A DNA stretch of 41,461 nt from Clostridiales bacterium (GTDB lineage: Bacteria > Bacillota > Clostridia > Oscillospirales > Oscillospiraceae). The translations under genes were made by a program, and so were the position numbers. Of this stretch, positions 24,235 through 33,459 are shown piece after piece (the first letter of the stretch is position 1; the number at the start of each line of letters is the position of its first letter). The stretch is from assembly GCA_021205725.1 (NCBI GenBank), contig JAJPWY010000054.1, positions 1 through 41,461 on the forward strand, read 5' to 3'. Under the pieces are notes generated by a model. That model was given only the letters and a program-made list of their open reading frames with translations. It searched no databases and was not told the origin of the DNA.

Positions 24235-24777
24235 ATGGCACGGCGAAAATGGGGCGTCAACGCCCACACCGACGAGTTCCAGCAGACCGCCACCGGAGAG
24301 TACGTCTACACCGGCAGCCATTACGCCTACCAGAACCGGGGCAAGAGCCGCCTCCGGGCCATGGCGGAGCTGGTGATTCTGTGGGCGGTGTCCTTCGCCG
24401 CCACCATCGCTGCGGGCTGCATCTCCGGCACCGGGATGGAGAATCGGGCCTACGCCGTGCTGCCCTATGCAGTCCAGCTGGCGGCCTCCGTCAGTCTGGG
24501 GTGGGGCGTCATCCGCCTGGCGGCGGGAGGCGACCCCCTCCGGGCCTATGTCTACGACGAGACGGCGGGGCGCATCCCCCGGCGGGCCGTCGTCGCCGCC
24601 GTTGGGTGCGCCGTGACCGCCCTGGGAGAGCTGCTGGGGCTGCTCTTCGCCGGGGAGGGTGAAACTTTTCTGCCGGTGATTTGCTTCTTCGGTTTGGAAA
24701 TACTGGCGTTTTCCGGGATTCTCCTGACAAAACGGGCACTTTCCAAACTGCAATGGGAAAAAGCTGACGGAATTTAA
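24235..24777 (+). CDS. Membrane protein of unknown function, 180 aa
   Basis: Starts one base after the peptidase stop with no ribosome site of its own, so it is probably translated by coupling. A polar N-terminus of about 45 residues (TGEYVYTGSHYAYQNRGKSR) precedes about four hydrophobic helices (MAELVILWAVSFAATIAAGC, AYAVLPYAVQLAASVSLGWG, AVVAAVGCAVTALGELLGLL, FLPVICFFGLEILAFSGILL) and a short basic tail. I do not recognise the family. Similar membrane proteins next to M3 peptidases could be coincidental. Codon use is like that of its neighbours. Confidence 0.75.
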   Translation: MARRKWGVNAHTDEFQQTATGEYVYTGSHYAYQNRGKSRLRAMAELVILWAVSFAATIAAGCISGTGMENRAYAVLPYAVQLAASVSLGWGVIRLAAGGDPLRAYVYDETAGRIPRRAVVAAVGCAVTALGELLGLLFAGEGETFLPVICFFGLEILAFSGILLTKRALSKLQWEKADGI

Positions 24778-24805
24778 GAAAATTTCCGAAAACTTTACAA
24801 AGAAA

Positions 24806-24834
24806 TTGACAAATGACCGAAAAAGCGGTATGAT
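24806..24834 (+). promoter_or_regulatory. Strong promoter of the oligopeptide transporter operon
   Basis: Perfect TTGACA (24806-24811), 17-base spacer, TATGAT (24829-24834), in an AT-rich tract. It is the best promoter in the window and precedes the binding-protein gene by about 90 bases. Confidence 0.85.
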
Positions 24835-24926
24835 GAAACAGAACAGTACTACCGACCGGAAGGAGTGCACAGAAGAGGGCGCTTCCTGGAGGCGGGGGAC
24901 TGCAAATTAACAAGGAGGAAGCAAAA

Positions 24927-27281
24927 ATGAAACATGTCAAGAAACTGCTTGCACTGCTTCTGGCGCTGATGATGGTTCTGTCCATGGCAGCCTGCGGCAG
25001 CAGCAGCGACTCCACTGACACGACGAGCACCGATGACACCACCGCCACCGATGACGCCGATGCCACCGAAGACGCTGAGGCCACTGACGACGCCGAGGCT
25101 ACCGACGACACCACCACCGAGGAGACCAGCTCCAGCGGGAACGATACCCTGGTGGCCAGCGTCACCGGCCTGGAGCAGAAGTTCTCCCCGTTCTTCGCCT
25201 CCAGCGTGGACGACGTCAACGTCACCGATATGACCCAGCTGTATCTGATGAGCGGCGACCGTGTGGGCGAGCCTGTCCTCAACGGCATCGAGGGCGAGAC
25301 CCGTTCCTACAACGGCACCGACTACACCTACTATGGCCCCGCCGACATCACCATCACCGAGAACGATGACGGCACCGTCACCTACAGCATCGTCATGCGG
25401 GAGGACATCCAGTTCTCCGACGGCACCTATGCCGACATCGACGACGTGATCTTCACCATGTATGTGTTCCTGGACCCCACCTATGACGGTTCCACCACCA
25501 TGTACTCCGCCCCCATCGTGGGCCTGGATGCCTACCGTTCCGGCATGAGCACCCTGTTCGATCTGTTGGTTGCCGCCGGTGAGGACAACACCGACTACAC
25601 CTATTGGGATGAGGCCACTCAGACCGCCTTCTGGGCCGATCTGACTCAGGCCGGTATCGCCTTCGCTCAGGAGATCGTGGACTACTGCGCAGACGCCGGT
25701 TATGCCGCTGACTCTGACGATGTGGCTACCGCCGCTTCCGCCTGGGGCTTTGACGGTCTGGCTGAGGACGCCACCGCTGAGGACTTCTGGAACCTGCTGG
25801 TCGAGTCCTATGCCAGCGACTATTCCTCCCTGTCCGACACCGAGACTGCCGGTTCCTCCCTGTTCGATCTGATGGAGGACTATGACAGCTACACCGTCGG
25901 TATCGAGACCGGCGAGTCCGCCGACTACATCGAGGGCATCGTCCGCACCGGCGACTACAGCATGGAGGTCACCACCTCTGAGCTGGACGCCACCTTCATC
26001 TATTACCTGGAGATTCCCATTGTTCCCATGGCCTACTATGGCGATGAGAGCCTGTATGACTATGACAACCACTCCTTCGGTTTCACCAAGGGCGACCTGA
26101 GCGCCATCAAGGAGAAGACCTCCGCCCCCATGGGCGCCGGCCCCTACATGTTCAACGACTACTCCAACGGCGTCGTGTACATGGAAGCCAACCCCTACTA
26201 CTTCCTGGGCGAAGCCAAGACCAAGTATCTGAACTTCCAGGAGATCACCTCTGAGGACGATAAGATCACCGCTGTCGTCACCGGCACCGTTGATATCGCC
26301 GACCCCTCCTACTCCGCCGAGCGCGCTGCCGAGATTAAGACCTACAACTCCAACGGCGAGCTGGAAGGCGACGTGCTGACCACCTATCTGTATGACTTCC
26401 GCGGCTACGGCTACATCGGCATCTGCGCTGACAACGTGAAGGTGGGCGACGATCCCTCCTCCGAGGAGTCCAAGAACCTGCGCAAGGCCTTTGCCACCAT
26501 CTTCTCCGTCTATCGTGACGAGTCTGTTGACTCCTACTATGGCGAGACCGCTTCCGTCATCAACTACCCCATCTCCAGCACCAGCTGGGCCGCTCCTCAG
26601 GTCACTGACGACGGCTATCAGGTCTGCTACTCCACCGACCTGGAGGGCAACGCCATCTACACCGACGACATGAGCGTGGATGAGAAGTACGCTGCCGCTC
26701 TGGAGACCGCTCTGGAGTACTTTGAGGCTGCTGGCTACACCGTGGAGAACGGCGTCGTCACCGCCGCTCCCGAGGGCGCTTCCCTGACCTACACCATCCA
26801 CATCGGCGGTTCCGGCACCGGCGACCACCCCTCCTTCCTGCTGCTGAGCAACGCCTCTGACGCGCTGGCCACCATCGGCATCACCCTGGACATCAACGAC
26901 CACGCCAACGCCTCCGAGCTGTACGCTGCGTATCAGTCCGGCGAGGCCGACATGTGGGTTGCTGCCTGGCAGGCTTCCACCGATCCCGATATGTATCAGC
27001 TGTATCACAGCGAGGGCTCCACCAACTACTACTGCATCGACGACGACGAACTGGATGAGCTGATCATGACTGCCCGTCAGTCCACCGACCAGACCTTCCG
27101 GAAGACCCTGTACAAGAGCGCCATGGAGATCATCCTGGACTGGGGCGTTGAGGTTCCTGTCTATCAGCGGAGCGAGAACTACATCGTCTCCACCGAGCGG
27201 GTCAACACCGACACCATCACTCCCGATATGACCCCGTACTGGAGCTGGATGGCTGAGGTCTATCTCATCGAGATGAACTGA
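24927..27281 (+). CDS. Oligopeptide ABC transporter, substrate-binding lipoprotein, 784 aa
   Basis: SBP family 5 (OppA/DppA type) lipoprotein. Signal peptide at 1-22 with lipobox LSMAAC, so Cys23 is lipidated and anchors it outside the membrane. Residues 24-70 are an unusually acidic Thr/Ser/Asp/Glu tether ([20 protein letters not shown]). The binding domain follows, with typical segments: [18 protein letters not shown]-like [35 protein letters not shown], and the late [20 protein letters not shown]. At 784 residues it is longer than OppA (about 540), chiefly because of an insert near residues 195-330. Start follows AAGGAGGAAGC. Codon use favours common codons, as expected of a highly expressed protein. 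First gene of an operon with both permeases and both ATPases. Confidence 0.93.
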   Translation: MKHVKKLLALLLALMMVLSMAACGSSSDSTDTTSTDDTTATDDADATEDAEATDDAEATDDTTTEETSSSGNDTLVASVTGLEQKFSPFFASSVDDVNVTDMTQLYLMSGDRVGEPVLNGIEGETRSYNGTDYTYYGPADITITENDDGTVTYSIVMREDIQFSDGTYADIDDVIFTMYVFLDPTYDGSTTMYSAPIVGLDAYRSGMSTLFDLLVAAGEDNTDYTYWDEATQTAFWADLTQAGIAFAQEIVDYCADAGYAADSDDVATAASAWGFDGLAEDATAEDFWNLLVESYASDYSSLSDTETAGSSLFDLMEDYDSYTVGIETGESADYIEGIVRTGDYSMEVTTSELDATFIYYLEIPIVPMAYYGDESLYDYDNHSFGFTKGDLSAIKEKTSAPMGAGPYMFNDYSNGVVYMEANPYYFLGEAKTKYLNFQEITSEDDKITAVVTGTVDIADPSYSAERAAEIKTYNSNGELEGDVLTTYLYDFRGYGYIGICADNVKVGDDPSSEESKNLRKAFATIFSVYRDESVDSYYGETASVINYPISSTSWAAPQVTDDGYQVCYSTDLEGNAIYTDDMSVDEKYAAALETALEYFEAAGYTVENGVVTAAPEGASLTYTIHIGGSGTGDHPSFLLLSNASDALATIGITLDINDHANASELYAAYQSGEADMWVAAWQASTDPDMYQLYHSEGSTNYYCIDDDELDELIMTARQSTDQTFRKTLYKSAMEIILDWGVEVPVYQRSENYIVSTERVNTDTITPDMTPYWSWMAEVYLIEMN

Positions 27282-27305
27282 GCTTCCTCCCTGCACTGAC
27301 AAGAC

Positions 27306-27329
27306 CCTGACCCCCAATCGGGGGTCAGG
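27306..27329 (+). terminator. Hairpin 1 after the binding-protein gene
   Basis: CCTGACCCCC-aatc-GGGGGTCAGG, a perfect 10-bp stem without a T-run. With the next two hairpins it probably protects the binding-protein mRNA and limits read-through into the permeases. Confidence 0.65.
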
Positions 27330-27332
27330 AGG

Positions 27333-27360
27333 CAGGGGCGGCGGTTCGCCGCCGCCCCTG
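27333..27360 (+). terminator. Hairpin 2 after the binding-protein gene (UUCG loop)
   Basis: CAGGGGCGGCGG-TTCG-CCGCCGCCCCTG, a perfect 12-bp GC stem with the very stable UUCG tetraloop. No T-run follows (CAAAAAAG), so it is more likely an RNA-stabilising end than a terminator. Confidence 0.7.
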
Positions 27361-27378
27361 CAAAAAAGAAACATCTGC

Positions 27379-27428
27379 AAGCGCAAAGGAGCCGCTCCAG
27401 AGCCTTGGAACGGCTCCTTTGCGCTTTT
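27379..27428 (+). terminator. Hairpin 3 after the binding-protein gene (terminator-like)
   Basis: AAGCGCAAAGGAGCCG (27379-27394) and CGGCTCCTTTGCGCTT (27411-27426) form a perfect 16-bp stem, with only TT following. It is a probable partial terminator. Confidence 0.7.
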
Positions 27429-27514
27429 GGAGTTTCAGCACGCTACAGCGAAAAAGCACCCGCAGACATCCCCGGGTCTGCGGAGAAAAAGAGAAAGGGA
27501 AGGGGAGTACGTTT

Positions 27515-28516
27515 ATGCAGCAGAGTATGACCAAGTACGTAATCAAACGAATCCTGTTGTCTGTGGTGATCCTCATTCTGGTGGCCTTCATCATCTATGT
27601 GCTGATGCGGTGCCTGCCCACCTCCTATGTGGAATCCATGGCGCAGCAGCGGGCCACCGCTCCCGGCTCCAAGAGCTATGAGGAGTGGCTGGAGCAGCTC
27701 AACGCCCAGTACGGCCTGGACAAGGGCATCGTCCCCGGCTTCCTGAGCTGGTGCGCCAACGCCATCCAGGGCGAGTTCGGCGACAGCTGGAAGTTCACCG
27801 TTCCCGTCACCGAGAAGTTTGCCGAGGTCATCGGCGTCTCCGTGGTCATGGCCGGTATCTCCTTTGTTCTGGAGCTGGTCATCGCCATCCCCCTGGGCGT
27901 CATCGCCGCCGTGCGGCAGTACTCCCGGACAGATTATGCCATCACGACGATAGCACTGATCGGTATGTCCCTGCCCACCTTCTTCTTTGCGGCCCTGCTC
28001 AAGCTGGTGTTCTCCGTCAATCTGGGCTGGTTCGACCTGACCGGACTGGTGGGCCGCGACTATGCGCAGCTGGACTCCTGGGGCCAGTTCTGGGATATGG
28101 CCCACCATCTGGTGCTGCCCATCGCCACCCTGGTCATCATCTCCATCGGCTCCCTGATGCGTTACACCCGCACCAATATGCTGGAGGTGCTCAACGCCGA
28201 CTACATCCGTACCGCCCGGGCCAAGGGCCTGAGCGAGGGGAAGGTCATCTTTAAGCACGCCTTCCGCAACACCCTGATCCCCCTGGTGACCATCATCGGC
28301 GGCTCCCTTCCCGGTCTGTTCTCCGGCGCACTGATCACCGAGACCCTGTTCTCCATCCCCGGTATCGGCTACACCTCCTACCAGGCGATGGTGGCGGGCG
28401 ACATCCCCTTCAGTATGTTCTATATGTGCTTCCTGGCTGTTCTGACCCTGGCCTGCAACCTGCTCACTGACATTGTGTACGGTCTGGTCGATCCCCGTGT
28501 CCGTGTGGCCGCATAA
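27515..28516 (+). CDS. Oligopeptide ABC transporter permease, OppB/DppB type, 333 aa
   Basis: Inner membrane permease. About six hydrophobic helices; the first is KRILLSVVILILVAFIIYVLMR, followed by a large loop. The ABC coupling motif appears near the end: YIRTARAKGLSEGKVIFKHAFRNTLIPLV (the EAA loop). The PGIGYTSYQAM segment is typical of DppB proteins. I start it at the ATG at 27515 (MQQSMTKYVIKRI), with AAGGGAAGGGGAG upstream. It follows three hairpins, so its expression is probably lower than that of the binding protein. The next permease starts 17 bases after its stop. Confidence 0.93.
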   Translation: MQQSMTKYVIKRILLSVVILILVAFIIYVLMRCLPTSYVESMAQQRATAPGSKSYEEWLEQLNAQYGLDKGIVPGFLSWCANAIQGEFGDSWKFTVPVTEKFAEVIGVSVVMAGISFVLELVIAIPLGVIAAVRQYSRTDYAITTIALIGMSLPTFFFAALLKLVFSVNLGWFDLTGLVGRDYAQLDSWGQFWDMAHHLVLPIATLVIISIGSLMRYTRTNMLEVLNADYIRTARAKGLSEGKVIFKHAFRNTLIPLVTIIGGSLPGLFSGALITETLFSIPGIGYTSYQAMVAGDIPFSMFYMCFLAVLTLACNLLTDIVYGLVDPRVRVAA

Positions 28517-28533
28517 GAGAGGAGGAGTAAACC

Positions 28534-30102
28534 ATGAGCGAAAACAAGAAAGACGAGCGCAAGGATGAGGTTACTCCTGCTCAGGAGGAACAGCAGTATT
28601 CCCTGAACGACGACCGCCGGGTCAAGGTACTGACCCCCGGGGCCATGGTGGCAAAGCGGTTCTTCCGGAACCGGCTGGCCATGGTGGGCCTGGTCATGCT
28701 GATCGCCATGTTCCTGTTCTCCTTTGTGGGCGGCTGGATCAGCCCCTATGACGAGAACGAGCAGTTCTACACCTATGAGTATCAGACCAAACAGTACGCC
28801 GGTGTGGTACAGAACGACGATTTCCGCTATGCTGTGGCTGACGATCAGGAGTTCAGCACCACTGTTCAGGCCTACTTCCTGCTGGGCTACAACAGCACCA
28901 ACGGGGCGGAGGACTTCACCTTCGACTACAAGGACGTGACCTATGACGCCGTGTGCGAGGGCGAGGACTTTTTCTCCGTCTACTCCGACGGCACCCTCCT
29001 GGCCATGGCCTACAAGGATATCATCAACGAGGAGAGCGGCAGCCTGAGCTTCAATGTGAAGTACGCTGCCATGCTGGCCTACGTCAACGGGGAGACCACC
29101 TTTGAGGCCGACGGCGCTACCTACACCATGGACGAGGACGGCAATATCGGCCAGGACGGCACGGTGATCGCCTATATCAGTCGCTTCGTGGTCACTGCCA
29201 CCGAGAACGGCGTCACCCTCACCCGGGCCTTCAAGGAGGAACTCCAGGAGTGCATCGAAAACGATGAGGAGGAGTTCGTCTTTACCGACGCCGACGGCGA
29301 GACCTACACCTATGAGGTCAGCTATGCGGCCTTCACCGACAGCTGGAACGTGAACCAGGAGACGGAGACCTACGTCTATGACGCCTACTCCTATCCCTCC
29401 ACGTCCCACTGGCTGGGCACCGACCGGAACGGCATGGATATGCTGACCCGTCTGATGTACGGCGGCCGGGTGTCCCTGGTCATCGGCTTTATCGTCGTGC
29501 TGATCGCAGGCGTCCTGGGCATCATCTTGGGCGGCGTCTCCGGCTACTTCGGCGGCTGGGTGGACAACCTGATTATGCGTATCGTGGACGTGTTCTACTG
29601 CATCCCGTCTACCCCGCTGATGATCATTCTGGGCGCAGCCATGGACGCCATGAACGTGGACGCACAGATCCGGATGCTCTTCCTGATGCTGCTGCTGGGC
29701 TTCCTGAGCTGGCCCTCCATCGCCCGTATGGTTCGTGGACAGATCCTCTCTCTCCGTGAGCAGGAGTTCATGATGGCTACCGAGGCCTGCGGCATCCGCA
29801 CCTCCCGCCGGATCTTCCGGCACCTGATCCCCAACGTTATGCCGCAGCTGATCGTCTCCTGCACCATGATGCTGGGCAGCACCATCATCACCGAGGCGAC
29901 CCTGTCCTTCCTGGGCCTGGGCGTCAAGTTCCCCTTCGCCTCCTGGGGCAACATCATCAACGATGTCAACAGCACCTACGTCATGACCAACTACTGGTTC
30001 ATCTGGATTCCCGCAGGTGTCTGCCTGCTGATCACCGTGCTGGGCTTCAACTTCGTGGGCGACGGTCTCCGTGACGCCTTCGATCCCAAGATGAAACGGT
30101 AA
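28534..30102 (+). CDS. Oligopeptide ABC transporter permease, OppC/DppC type with large insert, 522 aa
   Basis: Second permease. Standard OppC elements are present: N-terminal tail and first helix (RLAMVGLVMLIAMFLFSFVG), then PSTSHWLGTDRNGMDMLTRLMYGG followed by five helices and the EAA loop (FMMATEACGIRTSRRIFRHLIPNVMP). The usual 30-residue stretch between ISPYDENEQ and PSTSHWLGTD is replaced by about 200 residues (about 75-285), rich in acidic and aromatic residues, with internal repeats of strand character (EDFTFDYKDVTYDAVCEGEDFF). This makes the protein 522 instead of about 300 residues. By topology the insert lies on the outside, where the binding protein docks. Start follows GAGAGGAGGAGTAAACC. 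Confidence 0.92.
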   Translation: MSENKKDERKDEVTPAQEEQQYSLNDDRRVKVLTPGAMVAKRFFRNRLAMVGLVMLIAMFLFSFVGGWISPYDENEQFYTYEYQTKQYAGVVQNDDFRYAVADDQEFSTTVQAYFLLGYNSTNGAEDFTFDYKDVTYDAVCEGEDFFSVYSDGTLLAMAYKDIINEESGSLSFNVKYAAMLAYVNGETTFEADGATYTMDEDGNIGQDGTVIAYISRFVVTATENGVTLTRAFKEELQECIENDEEEFVFTDADGETYTYEVSYAAFTDSWNVNQETETYVYDAYSYPSTSHWLGTDRNGMDMLTRLMYGGRVSLVIGFIVVLIAGVLGIILGGVSGYFGGWVDNLIMRIVDVFYCIPSTPLMIILGAAMDAMNVDAQIRMLFLMLLLGFLSWPSIARMVRGQILSLREQEFMMATEACGIRTSRRIFRHLIPNVMPQLIVSCTMMLGSTIITEATLSFLGLGVKFPFASWGNIINDVNSTYVMTNYWFIWIPAGVCLLITVLGFNFVGDGLRDAFDPKMKR

Positions 30103-30118
30103 AGGGAGGTAGAAGAGA

Positions 30119-31273
30119 ATGGCAAAGAAAAAAGCGGAAGGCTACCTTTCTGCGAAGGAGTCCCGGCGCATCTCCAAGGCAAACCGGAAGATCACCCAGG
30201 AGCTGGAGAAAAAGCGCAAGCGCAAGCACGTTCCCGAGTCTGAATACCTGACCACCATGCACGACCCCAACAATGCGGTGGAATTCGATAACCTGCACAG
30301 CTGCTTCTTCACCGACGCAGGAACCGTCAAGAGCGTGGACGGCGTCAGCTTCGACGTGCCCATCGGCAAGACGGTGGGCGTCGTGGGCGAGTCCGGCTGC
30401 GGCAAGTCGGTGACCAGTCTCTCCCTGATGCAACTGCTACAGCGGCCCCAGGGCCAGGTCGTGGAGGGCGAGATCCGCCTGAATCTGGGGGACAAGGCCT
30501 ATGATATCGCCAAGATCCCTGAGGAGAAGATGCAGTCTCTCCGCGGCAACTTCATCTCCATGATCTTCCAGGAGCCCATGACCTCCCTGAACCCGGTCTT
30601 TAAGATCGGCGCCCAGGTGAACGAGGTCATCGCCCTCCATGACGGCGAGGGCAAGAGCAAGGAGGACATCAAGGCCCGTACCATCGAGCTGCTGGAGATG
30701 GTGGGCATCGCCAACAGCGAGGGCGTGTACAATATGTACCCCCATGAGCTCTCCGGCGGTATGCGCCAGCGTGTCATGATCGCCATGGCTCTGGCGTGCA
30801 ACCCCAAGATCATCATCGCCGACGAGCCTACCACCGCTCTGGACGTGACCATCCAGGCCCAGATCCTGGACCTGCTGCGGCAGCTGAAGGACAAGATCAA
30901 CTCCTCCATCATGTTCATCACCCATGACCTGGGCGTCATTGCGGAGATGGCGGACTACGTGGTGGTCATGTACTCCGGCCGTATCGTGGAAAAGGGCACC
31001 GCCGAGGAGATCTTCGCCCATCCCGCCCACCCCTATACCATCGGACTGATGGCCTCCAAGCCCGTGGTGGGCAAGCAGGTGGACGAGCTGTACTCCATCC
31101 CCGGCAAGGTCCCCAACCCCATCAACATGCCCAACTACTGCTATTTCAAGGATCGCTGCGAGATGTGCGTAGAGGGCTGCAACGGGGCCTATCCCTGCGA
31201 GATCAGCCTGTCCCCCACCCATAAGGTCAGCTGCTATCGCTACTACGACAAGAAAGAGAGAGGCGAGGCGTAA
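30119..31273 (+). CDS. Oligopeptide ABC transporter ATPase, OppD/DppD type, 384 aa
   Basis: ABC ATPase. Walker A GESGCGKS, signature LSGGMRQR, Walker B IIIADEPTT, and H-loop in MFITHDLG are intact. Residues 1-55 are a lysine-rich extension (KKAEGYLSAKESRRISKANR) absent from typical OppD. The C-terminal oligopeptide extension carries a cysteine cluster (CYFKDRCEMCVEGCNGAYPC), which in related transporters can hold an iron-sulfur cluster. The start at 30119 follows AAAGGGAGGT. Its stop shares one base with the next gene (TAATG). Confidence 0.94.
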   Translation: MAKKKAEGYLSAKESRRISKANRKITQELEKKRKRKHVPESEYLTTMHDPNNAVEFDNLHSCFFTDAGTVKSVDGVSFDVPIGKTVGVVGESGCGKSVTSLSLMQLLQRPQGQVVEGEIRLNLGDKAYDIAKIPEEKMQSLRGNFISMIFQEPMTSLNPVFKIGAQVNEVIALHDGEGKSKEDIKARTIELLEMVGIANSEGVYNMYPHELSGGMRQRVMIAMALACNPKIIIADEPTTALDVTIQAQILDLLRQLKDKINSSIMFITHDLGVIAEMADYVVVMYSGRIVEKGTAEEIFAHPAHPYTIGLMASKPVVGKQVDELYSIPGKVPNPINMPNYCYFKDRCEMCVEGCNGAYPCEISLSPTHKVSCYRYYDKKERGEA

Positions 31274-32433
31274 TGGCAATTGGAAGCGGTATGGGCGATG
31301 CGTTCGGCAGAAATCACCCTGAAAAAGACCCCAATCGGATGCAGGAAGAACATGAGAAGCGGGTGGAGCGTGTCTCCAAGGGCGTTTCTCAGCAGCCCGG
31401 CGATGAGAAGAAGGGCAAAAAGAACGACGAGGCCTTGGACTATGAGCCGGTAGTCTATGACCCTCAGTACATCCTGATGGTCAACAATCTGAAAAAGTAT
31501 TTCCCCATCAAGGGCGGCATGATCTCCCACGTGGTGGGCCACGTCAAGGCCGTGGACGGCGTCACCTTCAATCTGAAGCGGGGCACCACCATGGGTCTGG
31601 TGGGCGAGTCCGGCTGCGGCAAGACCACCTGCGGACGTACCATTCTCCGGCTGGCCGGTTCTAAGACCGGCGGCCAGGTGCTGTTCAACGGCCAGGAGGT
31701 CTATGACCTGACTCCCCAGGAGATGCGCCCCATGCGCACCAAGATGCAGATCATCTTCCAGGATCCCTTCTCCAGCCTGTCCCCCCGTATGCCTGTCAGC
31801 GAGATCATCGGCGAGGCCGTCCGGGAACACAACCTGGTGCCCAAGGAGGAGTTTGACGACTACATCGACCAGGTCATGGACGAGTGCGGCCTCCAGCCCT
31901 TCCACAAGGATCGGTATCCCCATGAGTTCTCCGGCGGCCAGCGGCAGCGTATCTGCATCGCCCGGGCCCTGGCCCTGAACCCGGAGTTTGTGGTCTGCGA
32001 CGAGCCGGTCTCCGCCCTGGATGTGTCCATCCAGGCACAGATCATCAACCTGCTGAAAAAGCTCCAGGAGGAGCGTCAGCTGACCTATCTGTTCATCTCC
32101 CATGACCTATCCGTGGTGGAGCATATCTCCGACTCGGTGGGCGTCATGTATCTGGGCAACCTGGTGGAGTACGGCGACACGGCGGACATCTTCCGCAACC
32201 CCCTGCACCCCTACACCAAGGCGCTGTTCTCCGCCATCCCCGTCCCAGATCCCACGGTGAAGATGAACCGCATCGTGCTGGAGGGCTCCATCCCCTCCCC
32301 GGCCAATCCGCCCTCCGGCTGCAAGTTCCACACCCGCTGCGCCAACTGCATGGAGAAGTGCAAGACAGAGGCACCCATCCAGCGTGAGATCGAGCCGGGA
32401 CACTATGTGGTCTGCCACCTGTACGACGAATGA
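31273..32433 (+). CDS. Oligopeptide ABC transporter ATPase, OppF/DppF type, 386 aa
   Basis: Partner ATPase that forms a heterodimer with the preceding protein. Walker [10 protein letters not shown], signature FSGGQRQR, Walker [10 protein letters not shown] and H-loop in FISHDLS are visible. The N-terminal 70 residues are polar and charged ([18 protein letters not shown], then KKGKKNDEA), longer than in E. coli OppF. The C-terminal extension has the expected [14 protein letters not shown] motif. The [19 protein letters not shown] stretch at the start of the ABC domain is typical of the F subunit. Start overlaps the preceding stop by one base. Confidence 0.94.
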   Translation: MAIGSGMGDAFGRNHPEKDPNRMQEEHEKRVERVSKGVSQQPGDEKKGKKNDEALDYEPVVYDPQYILMVNNLKKYFPIKGGMISHVVGHVKAVDGVTFNLKRGTTMGLVGESGCGKTTCGRTILRLAGSKTGGQVLFNGQEVYDLTPQEMRPMRTKMQIIFQDPFSSLSPRMPVSEIIGEAVREHNLVPKEEFDDYIDQVMDECGLQPFHKDRYPHEFSGGQRQRICIARALALNPEFVVCDEPVSALDVSIQAQIINLLKKLQEERQLTYLFISHDLSVVEHISDSVGVMYLGNLVEYGDTADIFRNPLHPYTKALFSAIPVPDPTVKMNRIVLEGSIPSPANPPSGCKFHTRCANCMEKCKTEAPIQREIEPGHYVVCHLYDE

Positions 32434-32726
32434 GCAGGCGCAAAAGCGATTTCTGGGACGGCGAGGACGACGGACGCACCATAGCGGACATGAGCGGCGT
32501 CACCCGACCCTCCATGTTCGGGCATATGCCGTCCACATTGCGGCATGAGCGGGAGGCGGAGGAGGCTTCCAAAAAGGAGCCCCCTCCCTGGGAGGATCAG
32601 CCCCCCACCCTCCGGGAGCAGCTGGGCTACGCCCTGGGTGCCATGGGTGCCGCCCTGTGCGTCGGACTGATCTATATCGTTGTCCTGGGACTCATCATCC
32701 TGCTGATGGTGGTCTGTTGGACTTAA
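32430..32726 (+). CDS. Small single-span membrane protein at the end of the opp operon, 98 aa
   Basis: The ATG lies in an ATGA overlap with the OppF stop, so it is coupled to the transporter. Residues 1-65 are polar, with many Arg/Lys and acidic residues ([17 protein letters not shown]), a proline-rich stretch (KKEPPPWEDQPPTLREQ), then one hydrophobic helix (ALCVGLIYIVVLGLIILLMV) and almost no tail. By charge it should face the cytoplasm with its N-terminus. I do not recognise the family. A possible role as a transporter accessory or assembly factor is only suggested by the operon. A terminator follows. Confidence 0.72.
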   Translation: MSRRKSDFWDGEDDGRTIADMSGVTRPSMFGHMPSTLRHEREAEEASKKEPPPWEDQPPTLREQLGYALGAMGAALCVGLIYIVVLGLIILLMVVCWT

Positions 32727-32738
32727 ATCGTGCATGAC

Positions 32739-32774
32739 AAACCGGCTCTGGCTCTGTGCCAGGGCCGGTTTTGT
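32739..32774 (+). terminator. Terminator of the opp operon
   Basis: AAACCGGCTCTGGC (32739-32752) pairs with GCCAGGGCCGGTTT (32758-32771), with one wobble and a loop of five. A T and then GT follow. It closes the transporter operon. Confidence 0.85.
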
Positions 32775-32827
32775 AGCCTTCTGTCAGAATCAGTGGCGGA
32801 GGCTGACGCAAGGGAGCTCAGACAGGG

Positions 32828-32860
32828 AAAACCCCGGAAACGGTACGCTTCCGGGGTTTT
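32828..32860. repeat. Perfect inverted repeat AAAACCCCGGAA / TTCCGGGGTTTT
   Basis: Perfect 12-bp stem with a 9-base loop, with A4 and T4 at the ends so it could terminate on either strand. It lies 54 bases after the opp terminator. Function otherwise unknown. Confidence 0.75.
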
Positions 32861-33058
32861 GAACTGCATTGATTCGATTTTTGTGGAGAATCAGCGCTTG
32901 CTGAACTTCAAAGGCTCAATACTGCAATCAGGAAAGCTGAGTGATTTTGCGCTTTTCGTCCAGTTTTCCCTTCATATTGGCTTTTTCCTCGTCCTATTGT
33001 TCCAAAACACGCATTTCTGACCGTGCCACGAAAAACGAATTTGCTGCCTACCTGCTCC

Positions 33059-33133
33059 TTGTCCACAGCGTCCCAGGGCTGCGGACAACAACAGATCACC
33101 CACCACCTCCCAGCCAGGCAGCTACCTGGCTGG
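33059..33133. repeat. Two tandem hairpins upstream of the DUF6061-like gene
   Basis: TTGTCCACAGC (33059-33069) pairs with GCTGCGGACAA (33078-33088), with one mismatch. CCAGCCAGG (33110-33118) pairs perfectly with CCTGGCTGG (33125-33133), followed by TTCTGTTG. The second could be a terminator. They may be one folded leader. Confidence 0.55.
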
Positions 33134-33210
33134 TTCTGTTGAAAGCTGCTGTGATAGACGGGATGGATTGGATAGCGGAACTATACTCAAATTGCAAAGG
33201 AGTCCTGAAA

Positions 33211-33459
33211 ATGAAGAAATTACTTTCCTGCCGATTTAATGTCGACACTGCCAGCGTTGAGATCAGGTACACGGATGGTAGCCAAATCAGTATCTACACC
33301 CCAGGGGTGGACGATGAGATTTGCCCCACCGTCCCAATGCAGACAGAAATCGACTGGCTGATTTATAATGAGCCTGTGACCTATGCTAACTTGGTGTTTT
33401 CTGGTGAATTGGAGCAGTATGCCAGGAATATGGCGGGGACACATGGACTAGCTGATTGA
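33211..33459 (+). CDS. DUF6061-like small protein, 82 aa
   Basis: Short protein starting MKKLLSCRFNVDTASVEIRY and containing TDGSQISIYTPGVDDEICPT and ETEIDWLIYNEPVTYANLV-like text (actual: QTEIDWLIYNEPVTYANLVF). This matches my recollection of the DUF6061 family of small Clostridia proteins (an N-terminal MKKLLSCRFN and a WLIYN centre), usually found in mobile or accessory regions. No function is known. The ATG at 33211 follows GCAAAGGAGTCCTGAAA; the open frame extends further upstream to 32941 but that part is intergenic. The following membrane ORF overlaps its end by 8 bases. Confidence 0.75.
   Translation: MKKLLSCRFNVDTASVEIRYTDGSQISIYTPGVDDEICPTVPMQTEIDWLIYNEPVTYANLVFSGELEQYARNMAGTHGLAD

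Larger units (their letters stand above)
32775..33210. other. Gene-free stretch between opp operon and DUF6061-like gene
   Basis: No supported gene; short open frames here lack ribosome sites and look like chance. It holds a perfect palindrome at 32828-32860 and two hairpins at 33059-33133. Base composition falls to a more even A/T content near 32870, and this is where the GC-rich host-like block ends. Confidence 0.5.

Noticed and set aside
24830-24910. Possible 25-codon leader peptide ([16 protein letters not shown]...) before the opp binding protein
   Set aside because: Its ATG overlaps the -10 box TATGAT, so it would not be on the transcript from that promoter.
24849-27386. Long minus-strand open frame (845 codons) opposite the binding-protein gene
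   Set aside because: Antisense of a strongly supported lipoprotein gene, with the repetitive Gly/Val/Ile/Asp pattern of a shadow frame and no start signal.
28420-29823. Minus-strand open frame (467 codons) opposite the OppC-type gene
   Set aside because: Shadow of the permease; His/Gln/Asp-rich reading with no family resemblance.
32730-33020. Open frame of 96 codons after the opp operon
   Set aside because: It covers a terminator and the perfect palindrome, has no ribosome site and no protein-like pattern apart from a hydrophobic end.
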